The translations under genes and the position numbers were made by a program. A DNA stretch of 64,000 bases, from the NCBI GenBank assembly GCA_040382935.1, contig JBEIEP010000011.1, forward strand, positions 9,642 to 73,641. The letters run 5' to 3'. The notes under the pieces were generated by a model. That model saw only the letters and a list, made by a program, of their open reading frames with translations, searched no databases and was not told where the DNA came from. The DNA comes from JALQUL01 sp040382935 (GTDB lineage: Bacteria; Pseudomonadota; Gammaproteobacteria; Burkholderiales; Burkholderiaceae_C). This document shows, one piece after another, positions 18,263 to 27,770 of the stretch; position 1 is the first letter of the stretch, and each line of letters begins with the position of its first letter.

Positions 18263-19615
18263 TTAGACTTTGGAAGGCACCAAACAGGTCTTGTGCAGGA
18301 TATGGTGTTCAAATTCAGGGCGGAAATGCTTGATCATGCCGCGCACCGGCATAGCCGCCGCGTCACCCAGGGCGCATATGGTGCGACCCATGATGTTTTC
18401 AGCCACGTTGTCGAGCAGTGCGAGGTCTTCGGGCTTGCCTCGGCCATGTTCGATACGGTCCACAACCCGCCATAGCCAACCAGTGCCTTCGCGGCATGGG
18501 GTGCATTGGCCACAGGATTCATGCATGTAAAAGTAAGACAACCGCAACAGGCTGTTGACCATGCACCGGCTATCGTCCAGCACGATCACTGCCCCTGAAC
18601 CCAACATCGAACCGGCCTTGGCGATGGAGTCGTAGTCCATCGTGCAGTCCATCATGATGGATGCGGGCAACACAGGAGCCGACGAACCGCCAGGAATCAC
18701 CGCCTTGAGTTGACGGCCTTTACGCACACCACCTGCCAATTCAAGCAGGGTAGAAAATGGGGTTCCCATGGGCACTTCAAAATTCCCAGGTTGCTCTACA
18801 TCACCGCTGACTGAAAATATCTTGGTGCCCCCGTTATTGGGTTTACCAATCGCCAGGTAAGCAGCCCCACCGTTGCGAATAATCCATGGGACTGCCGCAA
18901 AGGTTTCAGTGTTGTTAATCGTTGTGGGTTTGCCGTACAAACCGTAGCTGGCAGGAAATGGCGGCTTAAAGCGGGGTTGGCCTTTTTTGCCTTCCAAAGA
19001 TTCCAACAAAGCGGTTTCTTCTCCACAGATGTAAGCGCCAAAGCCGTGGGCCGCATGCAGTTGGAAGTTGTAGTTGGAGCCCAAAATTTTGTCGCCTAAC
19101 AAACCGGCAGCGCGGGCTTCTTCCAAGGCTTCTTCAAATCGGTCATAGGTGGCGAAAATTTCACCGTGGATGTAGTTGTAACCCACCGAAATGCCCATCG
19201 CGTAAGCAGCAATGATCATCCCTTCAATCACGATATGCGGATTAAAGTGCAAGATGTCGCGGTCTTTGCAGGTGCCTGGTTCGCCTTCATCGGAGTTGCA
19301 CACCAGGTACTTTTGGCCCGGGAACTGGCGCGGCATAAAGCTCCACTTGAGACCGGTTGGGAATCCCGCCCCTCCCCTGCCCCGTAGTGAGGATTCTTTG
19401 ACTGTTGCAATCACTTGATCGGGCGTCATGGCTTCTTGGCCATCCATACCCAGCACCCGCTTCAAAGCGGCATAACCCCCACGGGCTTGGTAATCGGCAA
19501 GACGCCAATTGTTGCCGTTCAGATCCGCGTAAATCTGGGGTTGAATATGGCGGCCATGAAAGCAGGTTTCCTGGCCGGACGACGCAAAATTCGTCAAAAA
19601 TTGAGCCGCGTTCAT
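18263..19615 (-). CDS. nuoF: NADH-quinone oxidoreductase subunit F (FMN/NADH site)
   Basis: 450 residues. GRGGAGFPTGLKWSFMP binds FMN/NADH, GAYICGEETALLESLEGKKG is the NADH loop, and ESCGQCTPCREG with a later Cys (GRTICALGDAAAM) holds cluster N3. It accepts hydride from NADH. It overlaps nuoE by four bases. Confidence 0.97.
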   Translation of the reverse strand: MNAAQFLTNFASSGQETCFHGRHIQPQIYADLNGNNWRLADYQARGGYAALKRVLGMDGQEAMTPDQVIATVKESSLRGRGGAGFPTGLKWSFMPRQFPGQKYLVCNSDEGEPGTCKDRDILHFNPHIVIEGMIIAAYAMGISVGYNYIHGEIFATYDRFEEALEEARAAGLLGDKILGSNYNFQLHAAHGFGAYICGEETALLESLEGKKGQPRFKPPFPASYGLYGKPTTINNTETFAAVPWIIRNGGAAYLAIGKPNNGGTKIFSVSGDVEQPGNFEVPMGTPFSTLLELAGGVRKGRQLKAVIPGGSSAPVLPASIMMDCTMDYDSIAKAGSMLGSGAVIVLDDSRCMVNSLLRLSYFYMHESCGQCTPCREGTGWLWRVVDRIEHGRGKPEDLALLDNVAENIMGRTICALGDAAAMPVRGMIKHFRPEFEHHILHKTCLVPSKV

Positions 19616-20124
19616 TGAACCCCCTCAGACTTGGCCAAGTCGGTCAACCCAGCCACCAACTGATCCAGCCGCTCATGAGACATCAAACTGCACATATCGC
19701 GGTCATTGACCAACAACACGGGTGCATCAGCGCATGCGCCCAAGCACTCGCTTTGCTGTAGGGTAAATAGCCCGTCAGCGGTGGTTTGCCCCATTGCTAC
19801 GCCCAAAGACTGCTCCAGGTGCGCCAAGGCGTCTTGCCCGCCACGCAACTGGCACGGAAGGTTGGTGCACACGTTGAGTTTGAACTTGCCACAGGGCCGT
19901 TGGTTGTACATGTTGTAGAAGGTGGTGACCTCATGCACCGCCATCGCGGCCATCCCCAAGTACGCAGCCACGGCTTTTTCACTCTCGGCGCTAAGGTAGC
20001 CGCGTTCCTGCTGAACAATGGCCAAACAGGCCATCACCGCCGATTGTTTTTGCTCTTCTGGGTATTTTTGAACCTCGGCGGCAAACCGCGCCAAGGTGCT
20101 TTCTGAAAATTCGTTTGGATTCAT
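19612..20124 (-). CDS. nuoE: NADH-quinone oxidoreductase subunit E
   Basis: 170 residues, thioredoxin-like fold. The four ligands of the [2Fe-2S] cluster N1a are in VCTNLPCQLRG and QQSECLGACADAPV. Works with NuoF in the NADH dehydrogenase module. Overlaps nuoF; three bases after nuoD. Confidence 0.96.
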   Translation of the reverse strand: MNPNEFSESTLARFAAEVQKYPEEQKQSAVMACLAIVQQERGYLSAESEKAVAAYLGMAAMAVHEVTTFYNMYNQRPCGKFKLNVCTNLPCQLRGGQDALAHLEQSLGVAMGQTTADGLFTLQQSECLGACADAPVLLVNDRDMCSLMSHERLDQLVAGLTDLAKSEGVQ

Positions 20125-20127
20125 GGC

Positions 20128-21381
20128 TTACCTGTCAATTTCGCCAAACACGATGTCCATCGTGCCAATAATGGCGACGGCATCTGCAATCATGTGTCCA
20201 CGGGCCAACTCGTCCAGCGCAGAAAGGTGGGCAAACCCGGGGGCTCTGATTTTCAAGCGGTAGGGCTTATTGGCGCCATCGCTCACCAGGTAGATGCCGA
20301 ACTCGCCCTTGGGGTGTTCGACCGCCGCGTAGGCTTGGCCCTCTGGCACGGTAAAGCCCTCGGTAAAGAGTTTGAAGTGATGGATGAGTTCCTCCATGTT
20401 CGACTTCATGTTCTCACGCGGGGGGGCTGCAAACTTGTAGTTATCGGTAATCACCGGCCCAGGGTTGGCGCGCAACCATGTCACACATTGAGAAATGATG
20501 CGATTCGATTGCTTCATCTCTTCCATGCGCACCAGGTACCTGTCGTAACAGTCGCCTGTTTTGCCTACAGGAATGTCAAAGTCCACCTTGTCGTAGGCGT
20601 CGTAAGGCTGCTGCTTGCGCAGGTCCCAAGCCACACCCGAGCCGCGCAGCATGGGGCCGGTCAAGCCCTTGTTCATGGCACGCTCAGGCGTTATGACGCC
20701 AATACCCACCGTGCGTTGCTTCCAGATGCGGTTGTCGGTGAGCAGCGTGTGGTATTCGTCCAGGTGGCCGGTAAAGCGCTGGGTAAAGTCTTCGATAAAG
20801 TCCAATAAACTTCCGCCCCGGTTGGCGTTGAGTGCGGCAATGCCTTTGGCGTTGCGAACTTTGTTGGCCTTGTATTGCGGCATGGTATCGGGCAGATCGC
20901 GGTAAACACCGCCTGGCCTGAAATAGGCCGCGTGCATGCGCGCGCCAGAAGCGGCCTCGTACATATCAAACAGGTCTTCGCGCTCACGGAAGGCGTAGAG
21001 CAAAATGGTCATGGCACCGCAATCGAGTCCGTGCGCCCCTACCCACATCAAATGGTTGAGCAGGCGGGTGATTTCAGCGTACATCACACGGATGTACTGC
21101 GCCCGAATCGGCACCTCAAGGCCCAACATTTTTTCTATGGCCAAGCAATAGGCCTGTTCGTTCACTATCATGGAGACGTAATCCAGCCGGTCCATGTAGG
21201 GCAGCGACTGGATATAGGTTTTGCTTTCGGCCAGTTTTTCAGTGGCGCGGTGCAACAGGCCGATATGCGGATCGGCCCTTTGAATAACCTCGCCGTCTAA
21301 CTCCAACACCAGACGCAAAACGCCGTGGGCTGCGGGGTGCTGTGGGCCAAAGTTCAGCGTGTAGTTTTTAATTTCTGCCAT
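20128..21381 (-). CDS. nuoD: NADH-quinone oxidoreductase subunit D
   Basis: 417 residues. Homolog of [NiFe]-hydrogenase large subunit without the metal site; NFGPQHPAAHGVLRLVLELD near the N-terminus holds the His that with a Tyr in NuoD binds the quinone head. I chose ATG 21381 (MAEIKNYTLN); five extra in-frame codons upstream have no support. nuoC and nuoD are separate genes, as usual outside enterobacteria. Confidence 0.96.
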   Translation of the reverse strand: MAEIKNYTLNFGPQHPAAHGVLRLVLELDGEVIQRADPHIGLLHRATEKLAESKTYIQSLPYMDRLDYVSMIVNEQAYCLAIEKMLGLEVPIRAQYIRVMYAEITRLLNHLMWVGAHGLDCGAMTILLYAFREREDLFDMYEAASGARMHAAYFRPGGVYRDLPDTMPQYKANKVRNAKGIAALNANRGGSLLDFIEDFTQRFTGHLDEYHTLLTDNRIWKQRTVGIGVITPERAMNKGLTGPMLRGSGVAWDLRKQQPYDAYDKVDFDIPVGKTGDCYDRYLVRMEEMKQSNRIISQCVTWLRANPGPVITDNYKFAAPPRENMKSNMEELIHHFKLFTEGFTVPEGQAYAAVEHPKGEFGIYLVSDGANKPYRLKIRAPGFAHLSALDELARGHMIADAVAIIGTMDIVFGEIDR

Positions 21382-21423
21382 AGTCTTTGCTTGCATGTCT
21401 TGTCACGCGCCTTTGGGGCGTGA

Positions 21424-22032
21424 TCAATGCGCGCCTCCGTAGCCGCTTTCGCGATGAATGCGGGGCGTGTTTTCGCGCAACTCGATGGTGACGGGCTGGT
21501 ACACCACACGGCCCAGGGCTTCGTCGTAGCGCATTTCCACGTACCCGTTAACAGGGAAATCTTTGCGGAATGGATGGCCCACAAAACCGTAGTCCGTCAA
21601 AATGCGCCTAAGGTCTGAATGCCCCTCAAACACGATGCCAAATAAATCAAAGGCTTCACGCTCGTACCAATTGGCACTGGCCCAAAGGGTGGTGACTGAG
21701 GGCAACACGGGGTAGTCGTCGTCGATGGCGAACACCACCACTCGCACACGTTGGTTCAGGGTCACCGACAACAAGTGCAAGACCACGGCAAAACGGGGGC
21801 CCTCTTGGGGGCGGTCACCGTAACTGCTGTAGTCAACACCGCACAGGTCAATCAGCTGCTCAAACTGGCAGGCCGCATGGGTTTGCAGGACGCTCATCGC
21901 TGCCAGGTAATGTTCAGCCGACACCCGAACGGTGACCTCACCTAAAGCCAGCGTTGTGGACTGCGCGAGCGAACCCAAGGCAACGGTCACGTCAACCTGT
22001 AGCGTTTGGGGGTCAACAGCGTAATAAGTCAT
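21424..22032 (-). CDS. nuoC: NADH-quinone oxidoreductase subunit C
   Basis: 202 residues (30-kDa subunit). The family block WYEREAFDLFGIVFEGHSDL and the following RRILTDYGFVGHPFRKDFP are intact. It scaffolds NuoD and NuoB in the quinone-reducing module. Twelve bases after nuoB. Confidence 0.96.
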   Translation of the reverse strand: MTYYAVDPQTLQVDVTVALGSLAQSTTLALGEVTVRVSAEHYLAAMSVLQTHAACQFEQLIDLCGVDYSSYGDRPQEGPRFAVVLHLLSVTLNQRVRVVVFAIDDDYPVLPSVTTLWASANWYEREAFDLFGIVFEGHSDLRRILTDYGFVGHPFRKDFPVNGYVEMRYDEALGRVVYQPVTIELRENTPRIHRESGYGGAH

Positions 22033-22044
22033 TTGATCAACACC

Positions 22045-22524
22045 TTAGGTACGCGCAATCGTTTGGGTGCGACGGATTTTTTGTTGCAGTTGGATGATGC
22101 CGTAGATCAAAGCCTCTGCCGTGGGTGGACATCCGGGCACATACACGTCTACCGGCACGATACGGTCACAACCCCGCACCACCGAGTAACTGTAGTGGTA
22201 GTACCCACCGCCATTGGCGCAGGAGCCCATAGACAAAACCCAACGCGGTTCACTCATTTGGTCATAGACTTTGCGCAGCGCAGGTGCCATTTTGTTGCAC
22301 AGCGTACCGGCCACAATCATCAAATCGGACTGGCGCGGACTTGGCCGGTAGACCAAACCAAAGCGGTCGGTATCGTAGCGCGAGGTGGCCGAATGCATCA
22401 TCTCAACGGCACAGCAGGCCAGACCAAAACTCATGGGCCACAACGACCCGGTTCTGGCCCAATTAAATACCGAGTCGAACGACGTGGTAATAAAACCTTC
22501 TTTGAATACACCTTCTATCGCCAT
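22045..22524 (-). CDS. nuoB: NADH-quinone oxidoreductase subunit B
   Basis: 159 residues. Ligands of cluster N2, the last electron carrier before quinone, are visible in FGLACCAVEMMH, MGSCANGGGYYHYSYSVVRG and VPGCPPTAEALIYG. Soluble, sits above NuoH. Confidence 0.97.
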   Translation of the reverse strand: MAIEGVFKEGFITTSFDSVFNWARTGSLWPMSFGLACCAVEMMHSATSRYDTDRFGLVYRPSPRQSDLMIVAGTLCNKMAPALRKVYDQMSEPRWVLSMGSCANGGGYYHYSYSVVRGCDRIVPVDVYVPGCPPTAEALIYGIIQLQQKIRRTQTIART

Positions 22525-22558
22525 GACTGTCCTTTAATAAGTGGGTACGGCTTGGGGT

Positions 22559-22918
22559 TCATTCCCAATCGAGAGCGCCCTTTTTCCACTCATACAAAAA
22601 TCCAACGACCAAAATTCCTAAGAAAATCATCATCGCCCAAAAGCCAACGTGTCCGATGTCCTTGAGCGCTGCAGCCCAGGGGAAAAGGAAGGCGATTTCA
22701 AGGTCAAAAAGGATAAAGAGAATGGCCACCAAGTAGTAGCGCACGTCGAACTTCATACGCGCTTCGTCGAAGGCTTCAAAACCGCATTCGTAGGCGGAGT
22801 TTTTGGCGGCATCGGGGCGGTTGGGGCCTAGCAAATAACCGAGCACCTGAGGAATGATGCCAACGGCAATACCTACCAAAATGAACAACAAAACAGGAAG
22901 GTACTGGTTCAGGTCCAT
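22559..22918 (-). CDS. nuoA: NADH-quinone oxidoreductase subunit A
   Basis: 119 residues, three helices. YECGFEAFDEARMKFDVRYY is the conserved quinone-cavity loop and LFDLEIAFLFPW the second helix. First gene of the nuo operon, about 65 bases downstream of tRNA-Leu in the same direction. Confidence 0.96.
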   Translation of the reverse strand: MDLNQYLPVLLFILVGIAVGIIPQVLGYLLGPNRPDAAKNSAYECGFEAFDEARMKFDVRYYLVAILFILFDLEIAFLFPWAAALKDIGHVGFWAMMIFLGILVVGFLYEWKKGALDWE

Positions 22919-22983
22919 AGCGCTTTTTGTAGGTTTAGGGTGAGGTCAGTTCGGGAAATAGAAAAGCGTTGAACCCTTTGCTT

Positions 22984-23068
22984 TGGTGCCGTCGGCGAGA
23001 CTCGAACTCGCACAGCTTTCGCCACTACCCCCTCAAGATAGCGTGTCTACCAATTTCACCACGACGGC
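22984..23068 (-). tRNA. tRNA-Leu (anticodon GAG)
   Basis: On the minus strand GCCGTCG (acceptor 5' arm) pairs with CGACGGC before the encoded ACCA end. The anticodon stem CTATC/GGTAG encloses loop TTGAGGG, giving anticodon GAG, and a long variable arm marks a class II tRNA. TTCGAGTC is the T arm. 85 nt including CCA. Lies between secG and nuoA. Confidence 0.95.
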
Positions 23069-23181
23069 CGCTTTATTTTGCTATTTACGTAGCATTTTCA
23101 GCAGCATGTTGCAACGCAACAATCAGGTTCTTCAACGCCCTAGAGTTTACCCTGAATTCCCCTCTAAAAAATGGGATTTTT

Positions 23182-23553
23182 TTATTTGGCCGGAATTACA
23201 GAGCCCGGTGCGGCGCTAGCTGGGGCCGAGGCTGCACCGACGGCAGCGCTGGTTGCAGATGTGGCGGGCGCCGTGGTTCCGGCGGCCTCTAGCACGCTGC
23301 TAGACGACTCAACGGGGCTACTGCCCAGCTTGGCCATCGCCAAGGTCGCAGAAAAAAATACCACCGCCAAAATCGCCGTTGTGCGTGACAACACGTTGGC
23401 ACTCCCGCTGGCACCAAAAAGGCTACCGGAGGCGCCACTGCCAAAAGCGGCCCCCATATCGGCCCCTTTGCCGTGTTGCAGCAGGATCAAACCAGTCATG
23501 GCCAAGGCCGACAGAATTTGCACGGCAATCAAAATCTTCATCAATAAAGTCAT
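23182..23553 (-). CDS. secG: Preprotein translocase subunit SecG
   Basis: 123 residues. Two membrane helices (about 4-24 and 55-75) flank the conserved QHGKGADMGAAFGSGASGSL loop of SecG. The tail of about 40 residues is Ala/Ser/Pro-rich low complexity, common in beta-proteobacterial SecG. SecG assists SecYE/SecA during export. It follows tpiA by 18 bases. Confidence 0.93.
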   Translation of the reverse strand: MTLLMKILIAVQILSALAMTGLILLQHGKGADMGAAFGSGASGSLFGASGSANVLSRTTAILAVVFFSATLAMAKLGSSPVESSSSVLEAAGTTAPATSATSAAVGAASAPASAAPGSVIPAK

Positions 23554-23571
23554 TAATTCGCTCCGAAAAAA

Positions 23572-24333
23572 CTAAAGGGTAGCCGCACGGTGGTGTGCGC
23601 TGGTCAATATAGAAAGAAAATCAAGGGCTTTAAGCGAGGCGCCGCCGATCAGCCCACCATCAATGTCGGATTGCGCCAAAAGATCGTCGGCATTGGCCGC
23701 GTTCATACTGCCGCCATAAAGGATGGAAACCCGGTCGGCATGACGCGTTGCAGCGGCCAATTGACCACGAATCATCGCATGGACCGACTGGGCCTGCTCG
23801 GGTGAAGCGGTGCGGCCTGTGCCTATGGCCCAAACGGGTTCGTAGGCAATGTGCAACTCACTCACACAGTGCCCTACTTCATGAATAACTGCCGCCAACT
23901 GGCGTTTGACCACTTCCTGGGTGCGATCGGCCTCGCGCTCTGCCAGCGTTTCGCCCACACAAACAATGGGCGTGATGCCGTTGGCCAAGGCCTGCTTGGC
24001 TTTTTGCGCCACTGTCAGGTCGGACTCATGATGGTATTGACGCCGCTCTGAATGACCAACGATAGCGTACTGCACACCAAACTCTTTTAGCATCTGGCAC
24101 GACACCTCGCCCGTATAGGCGCCCGCATTATGGGCCGATACGTCTTGCGCGCCCACGGCCAAACCATAGGGTTGGGCCAAGGCCTGAACCTGGGCCAGGT
24201 AGGGTGCAGGCACACAGACGACGGCACGAACATTCAGATTAGCCAGCGCCGAGCCAAACCCCGCCAAAAGGCCTTGGTTGGCCTCAAGGCTAGCGTTCAT
24301 TTTCCAATTCGCGGCAATGAGCTTGCTTTTCAT
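23572..24333 (-). CDS. tpiA: Triose-phosphate isomerase
   Basis: 253 residues, a full TIM barrel. Catalytic Lys in AANWKMN, His in VGHSERRQYHHES and Glu in YEPVWAIGTGRTAS; phosphate loop in YGGSMNAAN. Interconverts dihydroxyacetone phosphate and glyceraldehyde 3-phosphate. I chose ATG 24333 (MKSKLIAANWKMN), where similarity begins; the frame is open 21 codons further upstream. Confidence 0.96.
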   Translation of the reverse strand: MKSKLIAANWKMNASLEANQGLLAGFGSALANLNVRAVVCVPAPYLAQVQALAQPYGLAVGAQDVSAHNAGAYTGEVSCQMLKEFGVQYAIVGHSERRQYHHESDLTVAQKAKQALANGITPIVCVGETLAEREADRTQEVVKRQLAAVIHEVGHCVSELHIAYEPVWAIGTGRTASPEQAQSVHAMIRGQLAAATRHADRVSILYGGSMNAANADDLLAQSDIDGGLIGGASLKALDFLSILTSAHHRAATL

Positions 24334-24374
24334 GGCAAAAGTTGAATAGGAGTTGGTTAAAAAGATGGGAAATG

Positions 24375-25394
24375 CTAAGAACCCTGCGACGGCCAAGTCA
24401 GCACGATTTTTCCAACGTGACGATTCGCTTCCATCACAGCGTGCGCAGCGGCCCCACCACTTTGAGAGGCCTGACCCACGGCATCAATCGCCTGGAAAAG
24501 AACCGGCTTGATACGACCGCTCTCAATGAGAGGCCATACCTTGGCGCGTAAAGACTGTGCAATGCCCTGTTTGAATGAAACAGACCGTTGGCGAAGCGTA
24601 GATCCTGTGATGGTCAAGCGTTTGCGCATTAACTGGGCAGCGTTGAATTGGGCATTGACACCCCCTTGAACGGCAATCACTACCAAGCGCCCGTCATCAG
24701 CCAGGCAAGAAACGTTTTTAGCGATGTAGTCACCGGCCACCATGTCCAAAATCACATCAACACCTCGCCCCTGCGTGATTTCAAGCACGCGCGCGGCAAA
24801 GTCTGTTGTGCTGTAGTTGATGGCATGGTCGGCACCCAAGGCCAGACAAGCCTGCCCTTTTTCGTCCGAACCACAGGTAACGATGACAGTGGCCCCCAAA
24901 GCCTTGGCCATTTGAATTGCCGTAACCCCAATCCCACTGGTGCCACCATGAACCAACAAGGTTTCACCGGCTTGCAAACGGCCCCTGTCAAACACATTGC
25001 TCCACACGGTAAAAAAGGTTTCCGGCAGGCCGGCGGCTTCGGTATCGCTAACGCCACTAGGTACAGGTAAACACTGGGCGATGGGGGCCACGCACCATTG
25101 TGCATAGCCACCGCCCGCAACCAGCGCGCACACCCTATCCCCTAGCTTCAACCCGGCTTGTGCCAAGCCAACCGGATCGCCCGCTTCTATCACGCCACTG
25201 ATTTCAAGGCCTGGAATGTCCGACGCACCTGCTGGCGCAGGATAGTTCCCTGCACGTTGAAGGACATCGGGCCGGTTGACGCCGCTGGCACTAACACGTA
25301 CCAACACCTCGCCTACGCCAGGGGTGGGCGTGGGTCTTTCTCCCACCACCAACACCTCTGGGCCACCAAACTGCGAAATCTCAATGACTTTCAT
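24375..25394 (-). CDS. NAD(P)H-quinone oxidoreductase, zinc-free MDR family (PIG3/Qor-like)
   Basis: 339 residues. GroES-like N-domain and Rossmann domain with LLVHGGTSGIGVTAIQMAKA (about residues 142-161), whose GGxxGxG loop binds NADPH. The zinc ligands of alcohol dehydrogenases are missing, which places it among quinone oxidoreductases of the PIG3 group. Lies between pnp and tpiA in the usual order for this family of bacteria. Natural substrate unknown. Confidence 0.88.
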   Translation of the reverse strand: MKVIEISQFGGPEVLVVGERPTPTPGVGEVLVRVSASGVNRPDVLQRAGNYPAPAGASDIPGLEISGVIEAGDPVGLAQAGLKLGDRVCALVAGGGYAQWCVAPIAQCLPVPSGVSDTEAAGLPETFFTVWSNVFDRGRLQAGETLLVHGGTSGIGVTAIQMAKALGATVIVTCGSDEKGQACLALGADHAINYSTTDFAARVLEITQGRGVDVILDMVAGDYIAKNVSCLADDGRLVVIAVQGGVNAQFNAAQLMRKRLTITGSTLRQRSVSFKQGIAQSLRAKVWPLIESGRIKPVLFQAIDAVGQASQSGGAAAHAVMEANRHVGKIVLTWPSQGS

Positions 25395-25454
25395 ACGGTT
25401 CTGTTGTTACCTTTTACAGTGCTACAACACGTGAACAGGGCAATAGCTTCACAC

Positions 25455-27581
25455 TCAAGCGTTGGAATTGCCGTCAGACTGTGCTGGCCTGTCGAGCAGC
25501 ACTTTCATCGACAACTTAATGCGGCCTTTTTCGTCGGTTTCCATGACCTTCACGCGCACCATTTGTCCTTCGGTCAAGTAATCGCTGACCTTCTCAACGC
25601 GCTCGTGGGCGATCTGGCTGATATGCAGTAAACCGTCTTTACCGGGCAACAGGTTGATCAGCGCACCGAAATCCAAAATCTTGGTGACTGGGCCTTCATA
25701 GACCTTGCCGATTTCGACTTCTGCGGTGATTTGCTCAATGCGGCGCTTGGCTTCTTCGGCTTTTGCACCGTCGTTTGACGCGATGGTGATGGTGCCGTCT
25801 TCAGAGATATTGATCTGGGTGCCGGTTTCTTCGGTCAATGCGCGAATCACTGCGCCGCCCTTGCCGATCACATCCCGAATTTTTTCAGGGTTGATCTTCA
25901 TGGTGTACAGGCGTGGCGCGAAGCTGGACACTTCGGTTTTGGCCTCGCCCATGGCTTCTTGCATCTTGCCCAGAATATGCATACGTGCTTCTTTGGCCTG
26001 GGCCAATGCCACTTGCATGATTTCTTTGGTAATGCCCTGGATTTTGATGTCCATTTGCAGTGCGGTAATGCCGTTGGTCGTACCGGCCACTTTAAAGTCC
26101 ATGTCGCCTAGGTGGTCCTCGTCACCCAAGATGTCGGTCAGCACCGCAAAGCGATTGGCTTCTTTGATCAAGCCCATCGCAATACCAGCCACGTGGGCTT
26201 TCATGGGGACGCCTGCGTCCATCAAGCTCAAACAACCACCGCACACCGACGCCATCGACGATGAGCCGTTGGACTCGGTGATCTCACTGACCACGCGCAT
26301 GGTATAGGGGAAGTCTTCTACCGACGGGAGCGCTGCAATCAAGGCACGCTTGGCCAAACGGCCATGGCCGATTTCGCGGCGCTTGGGGGTGCCTACGCGG
26401 CCCGTTTCGCCTGTGGCGAACGGAGGCATGTTGTAGTGCAGCATGAAGCGGTCTTCGTAGTCGCCCGACAAGGCGTCAATGCGCTGCGCGTCGCGCTCAG
26501 TGCCCAAGGTGGTTACCACCAAAGCCTGGGTCTCGCCACGGGTAAACAGGGCCGAGCCATGGGTACGGGGCAACACGCCGTTGCGAATTTCGATAGGCCT
26601 GACAGTACGGGTATCACGGCCGTCAATGCGGGGTTCACCCGCAAGAATCTGACCGCGAACCAGCTTGGCTTCAATGTCAAACAGCATGCCTTCAACTTTC
26701 ACGCCGTCAAACGCAATGCCCTGCTCTTTCAGACCTGCCATCGTATCGGCGTAGGCCGTGCGGCAGGCTTGGGTGCGGGCTTGCTTGTTGCGGATTTGGT
26801 AGGCGGCGGTCAATTTGTCCAGAGCCAAAGCGCTTACGCTGGCGATCAAGGCTTCGTCTTTGGCAGGCGCCTGCCAATCCCAGGCAGGTTTGCCCGCATC
26901 ACGCACCAGTTCGTGGATGGCGTTAATGGCAACCGCGCTTTGCTCGTGGCCAAACACCACACCACCCAGCATGATTTCTTCAGACAGTTGGTTGGCCTCG
27001 GACTCCACCATCAACACAGCGGCTTCGGTACCGGCGACCACCAAGTCCATTTGCGACCCCTTGCGCTGGGTTTGGCCTGGGTTGAGCACGTATTGGCCGT
27101 CGATGTAACCCACGCGGGCTGCACCAATGGGGCCGCTAAAGGGCACACCGCTCACACACAGCGCAGCGCTGGTGGCGATGATGGCGGCGATGTCGGCGTC
27201 CACCTCGGGGTTAAGCGACAGGGTATGCACCACAACGTGCACTTCGTTAAAAAAGCCCTCGGGGAACAGGGGGCGAATGGGGCGGTCGATCAGACGGCTG
27301 GTGAGGGTTTCGTACTCGCTAGGGCGGCCTTCGCGCTTGAAAAAGCTGCCGGGGATCTTGCCTGCAGCGTAGGCCTTCTCAAGGTAATCAACCGTTAGGG
27401 GGAAAAAGTCTTGGCCGGCTTTGCCTTCGGACTTGGCAACCACGGTAGCCAGCACCACGGTGCCGTCCATATCCAACAGTACGGCACCGCTGGATTGGCG
27501 GGCGATCTCACCGGTTTCTAGGGTGACGGTGTGTTGACCCCATTGAAAGGTCTTGCTAACTTTATTAAACAAACTTGACAT
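25455..27581 (-). CDS. pnp: Polyribonucleotide nucleotidyltransferase (PNPase)
   Basis: 708 residues. Two RNase PH-like domains joined by a helical linker, then a KH domain (about 555-615, with IRDVIGKGGAVIRALTEETG) and an S1 domain (about 622-690, with GKVYEGPVTKILDFGALINL). It degrades RNA 3' to 5' by phosphorolysis and takes part in degradosome-like complexes. AGGA lies eight bases before ATG. An inverted repeat upstream (27627-27684) may be the processing stem for autoregulation. Confidence 0.97.
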   Translation of the reverse strand: MSSLFNKVSKTFQWGQHTVTLETGEIARQSSGAVLLDMDGTVVLATVVAKSEGKAGQDFFPLTVDYLEKAYAAGKIPGSFFKREGRPSEYETLTSRLIDRPIRPLFPEGFFNEVHVVVHTLSLNPEVDADIAAIIATSAALCVSGVPFSGPIGAARVGYIDGQYVLNPGQTQRKGSQMDLVVAGTEAAVLMVESEANQLSEEIMLGGVVFGHEQSAVAINAIHELVRDAGKPAWDWQAPAKDEALIASVSALALDKLTAAYQIRNKQARTQACRTAYADTMAGLKEQGIAFDGVKVEGMLFDIEAKLVRGQILAGEPRIDGRDTRTVRPIEIRNGVLPRTHGSALFTRGETQALVVTTLGTERDAQRIDALSGDYEDRFMLHYNMPPFATGETGRVGTPKRREIGHGRLAKRALIAALPSVEDFPYTMRVVSEITESNGSSSMASVCGGCLSLMDAGVPMKAHVAGIAMGLIKEANRFAVLTDILGDEDHLGDMDFKVAGTTNGITALQMDIKIQGITKEIMQVALAQAKEARMHILGKMQEAMGEAKTEVSSFAPRLYTMKINPEKIRDVIGKGGAVIRALTEETGTQINISEDGTITIASNDGAKAEEAKRRIEQITAEVEIGKVYEGPVTKILDFGALINLLPGKDGLLHISQIAHERVEKVSDYLTEGQMVRVKVMETDEKGRIKLSMKVLLDRPAQSDGNSNA

Positions 27582-27626
27582 ATAAATTCCTAAGTAGGTG
27601 GGTAAGACACTACAGAACTACGATGC

Positions 27627-27684
27627 CATTCCGTAAATGCGATCACAGCGGGCGTTGGCCCGACTGGTTCACGTTTACGGAATG
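27627..27684 (-). promoter_or_regulatory. Leader stem-loop upstream of pnp
   Basis: CATTCCGTAAA (27627-27637) and TTTACGGAATG (27674-27684) are perfect 11-bp inverted repeats, 36 bases apart, between rpsO and pnp. In E. coli RNase III cuts a long stem in this exact place and PNPase then represses its own mRNA. The stem is seen; the same regulation here is inferred. Confidence 0.55.
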
Positions 27685-27718
27685 ACACAGCGCGCAATCC
27701 TGATCCGTCTTCTTGAAG

Positions 27719-27752
27719 TAAAAAAGCCTGAGTCAGAAAACCTAACTCAGGC
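27719..27752 (-). terminator. Rho-independent terminator after rpsO
   Basis: On the minus strand GCCTGAGT, an 11-base loop and ACTCAGGC are followed by a T-run, 19 bases past the rpsO stop. It should end a share of rpsO transcripts before pnp, as the rpsO attenuator does in other proteobacteria. Confidence 0.85.
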
Positions 27753-27770
27753 ATGGCTTGGTCGAACCGC

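Noticed and set aside
26364..27398. 344-codon plus-strand frame opposite pnp
   Set aside because: It lies wholly antisense to the conserved pnp coding sequence, has no family match and mirrors its codon bias.
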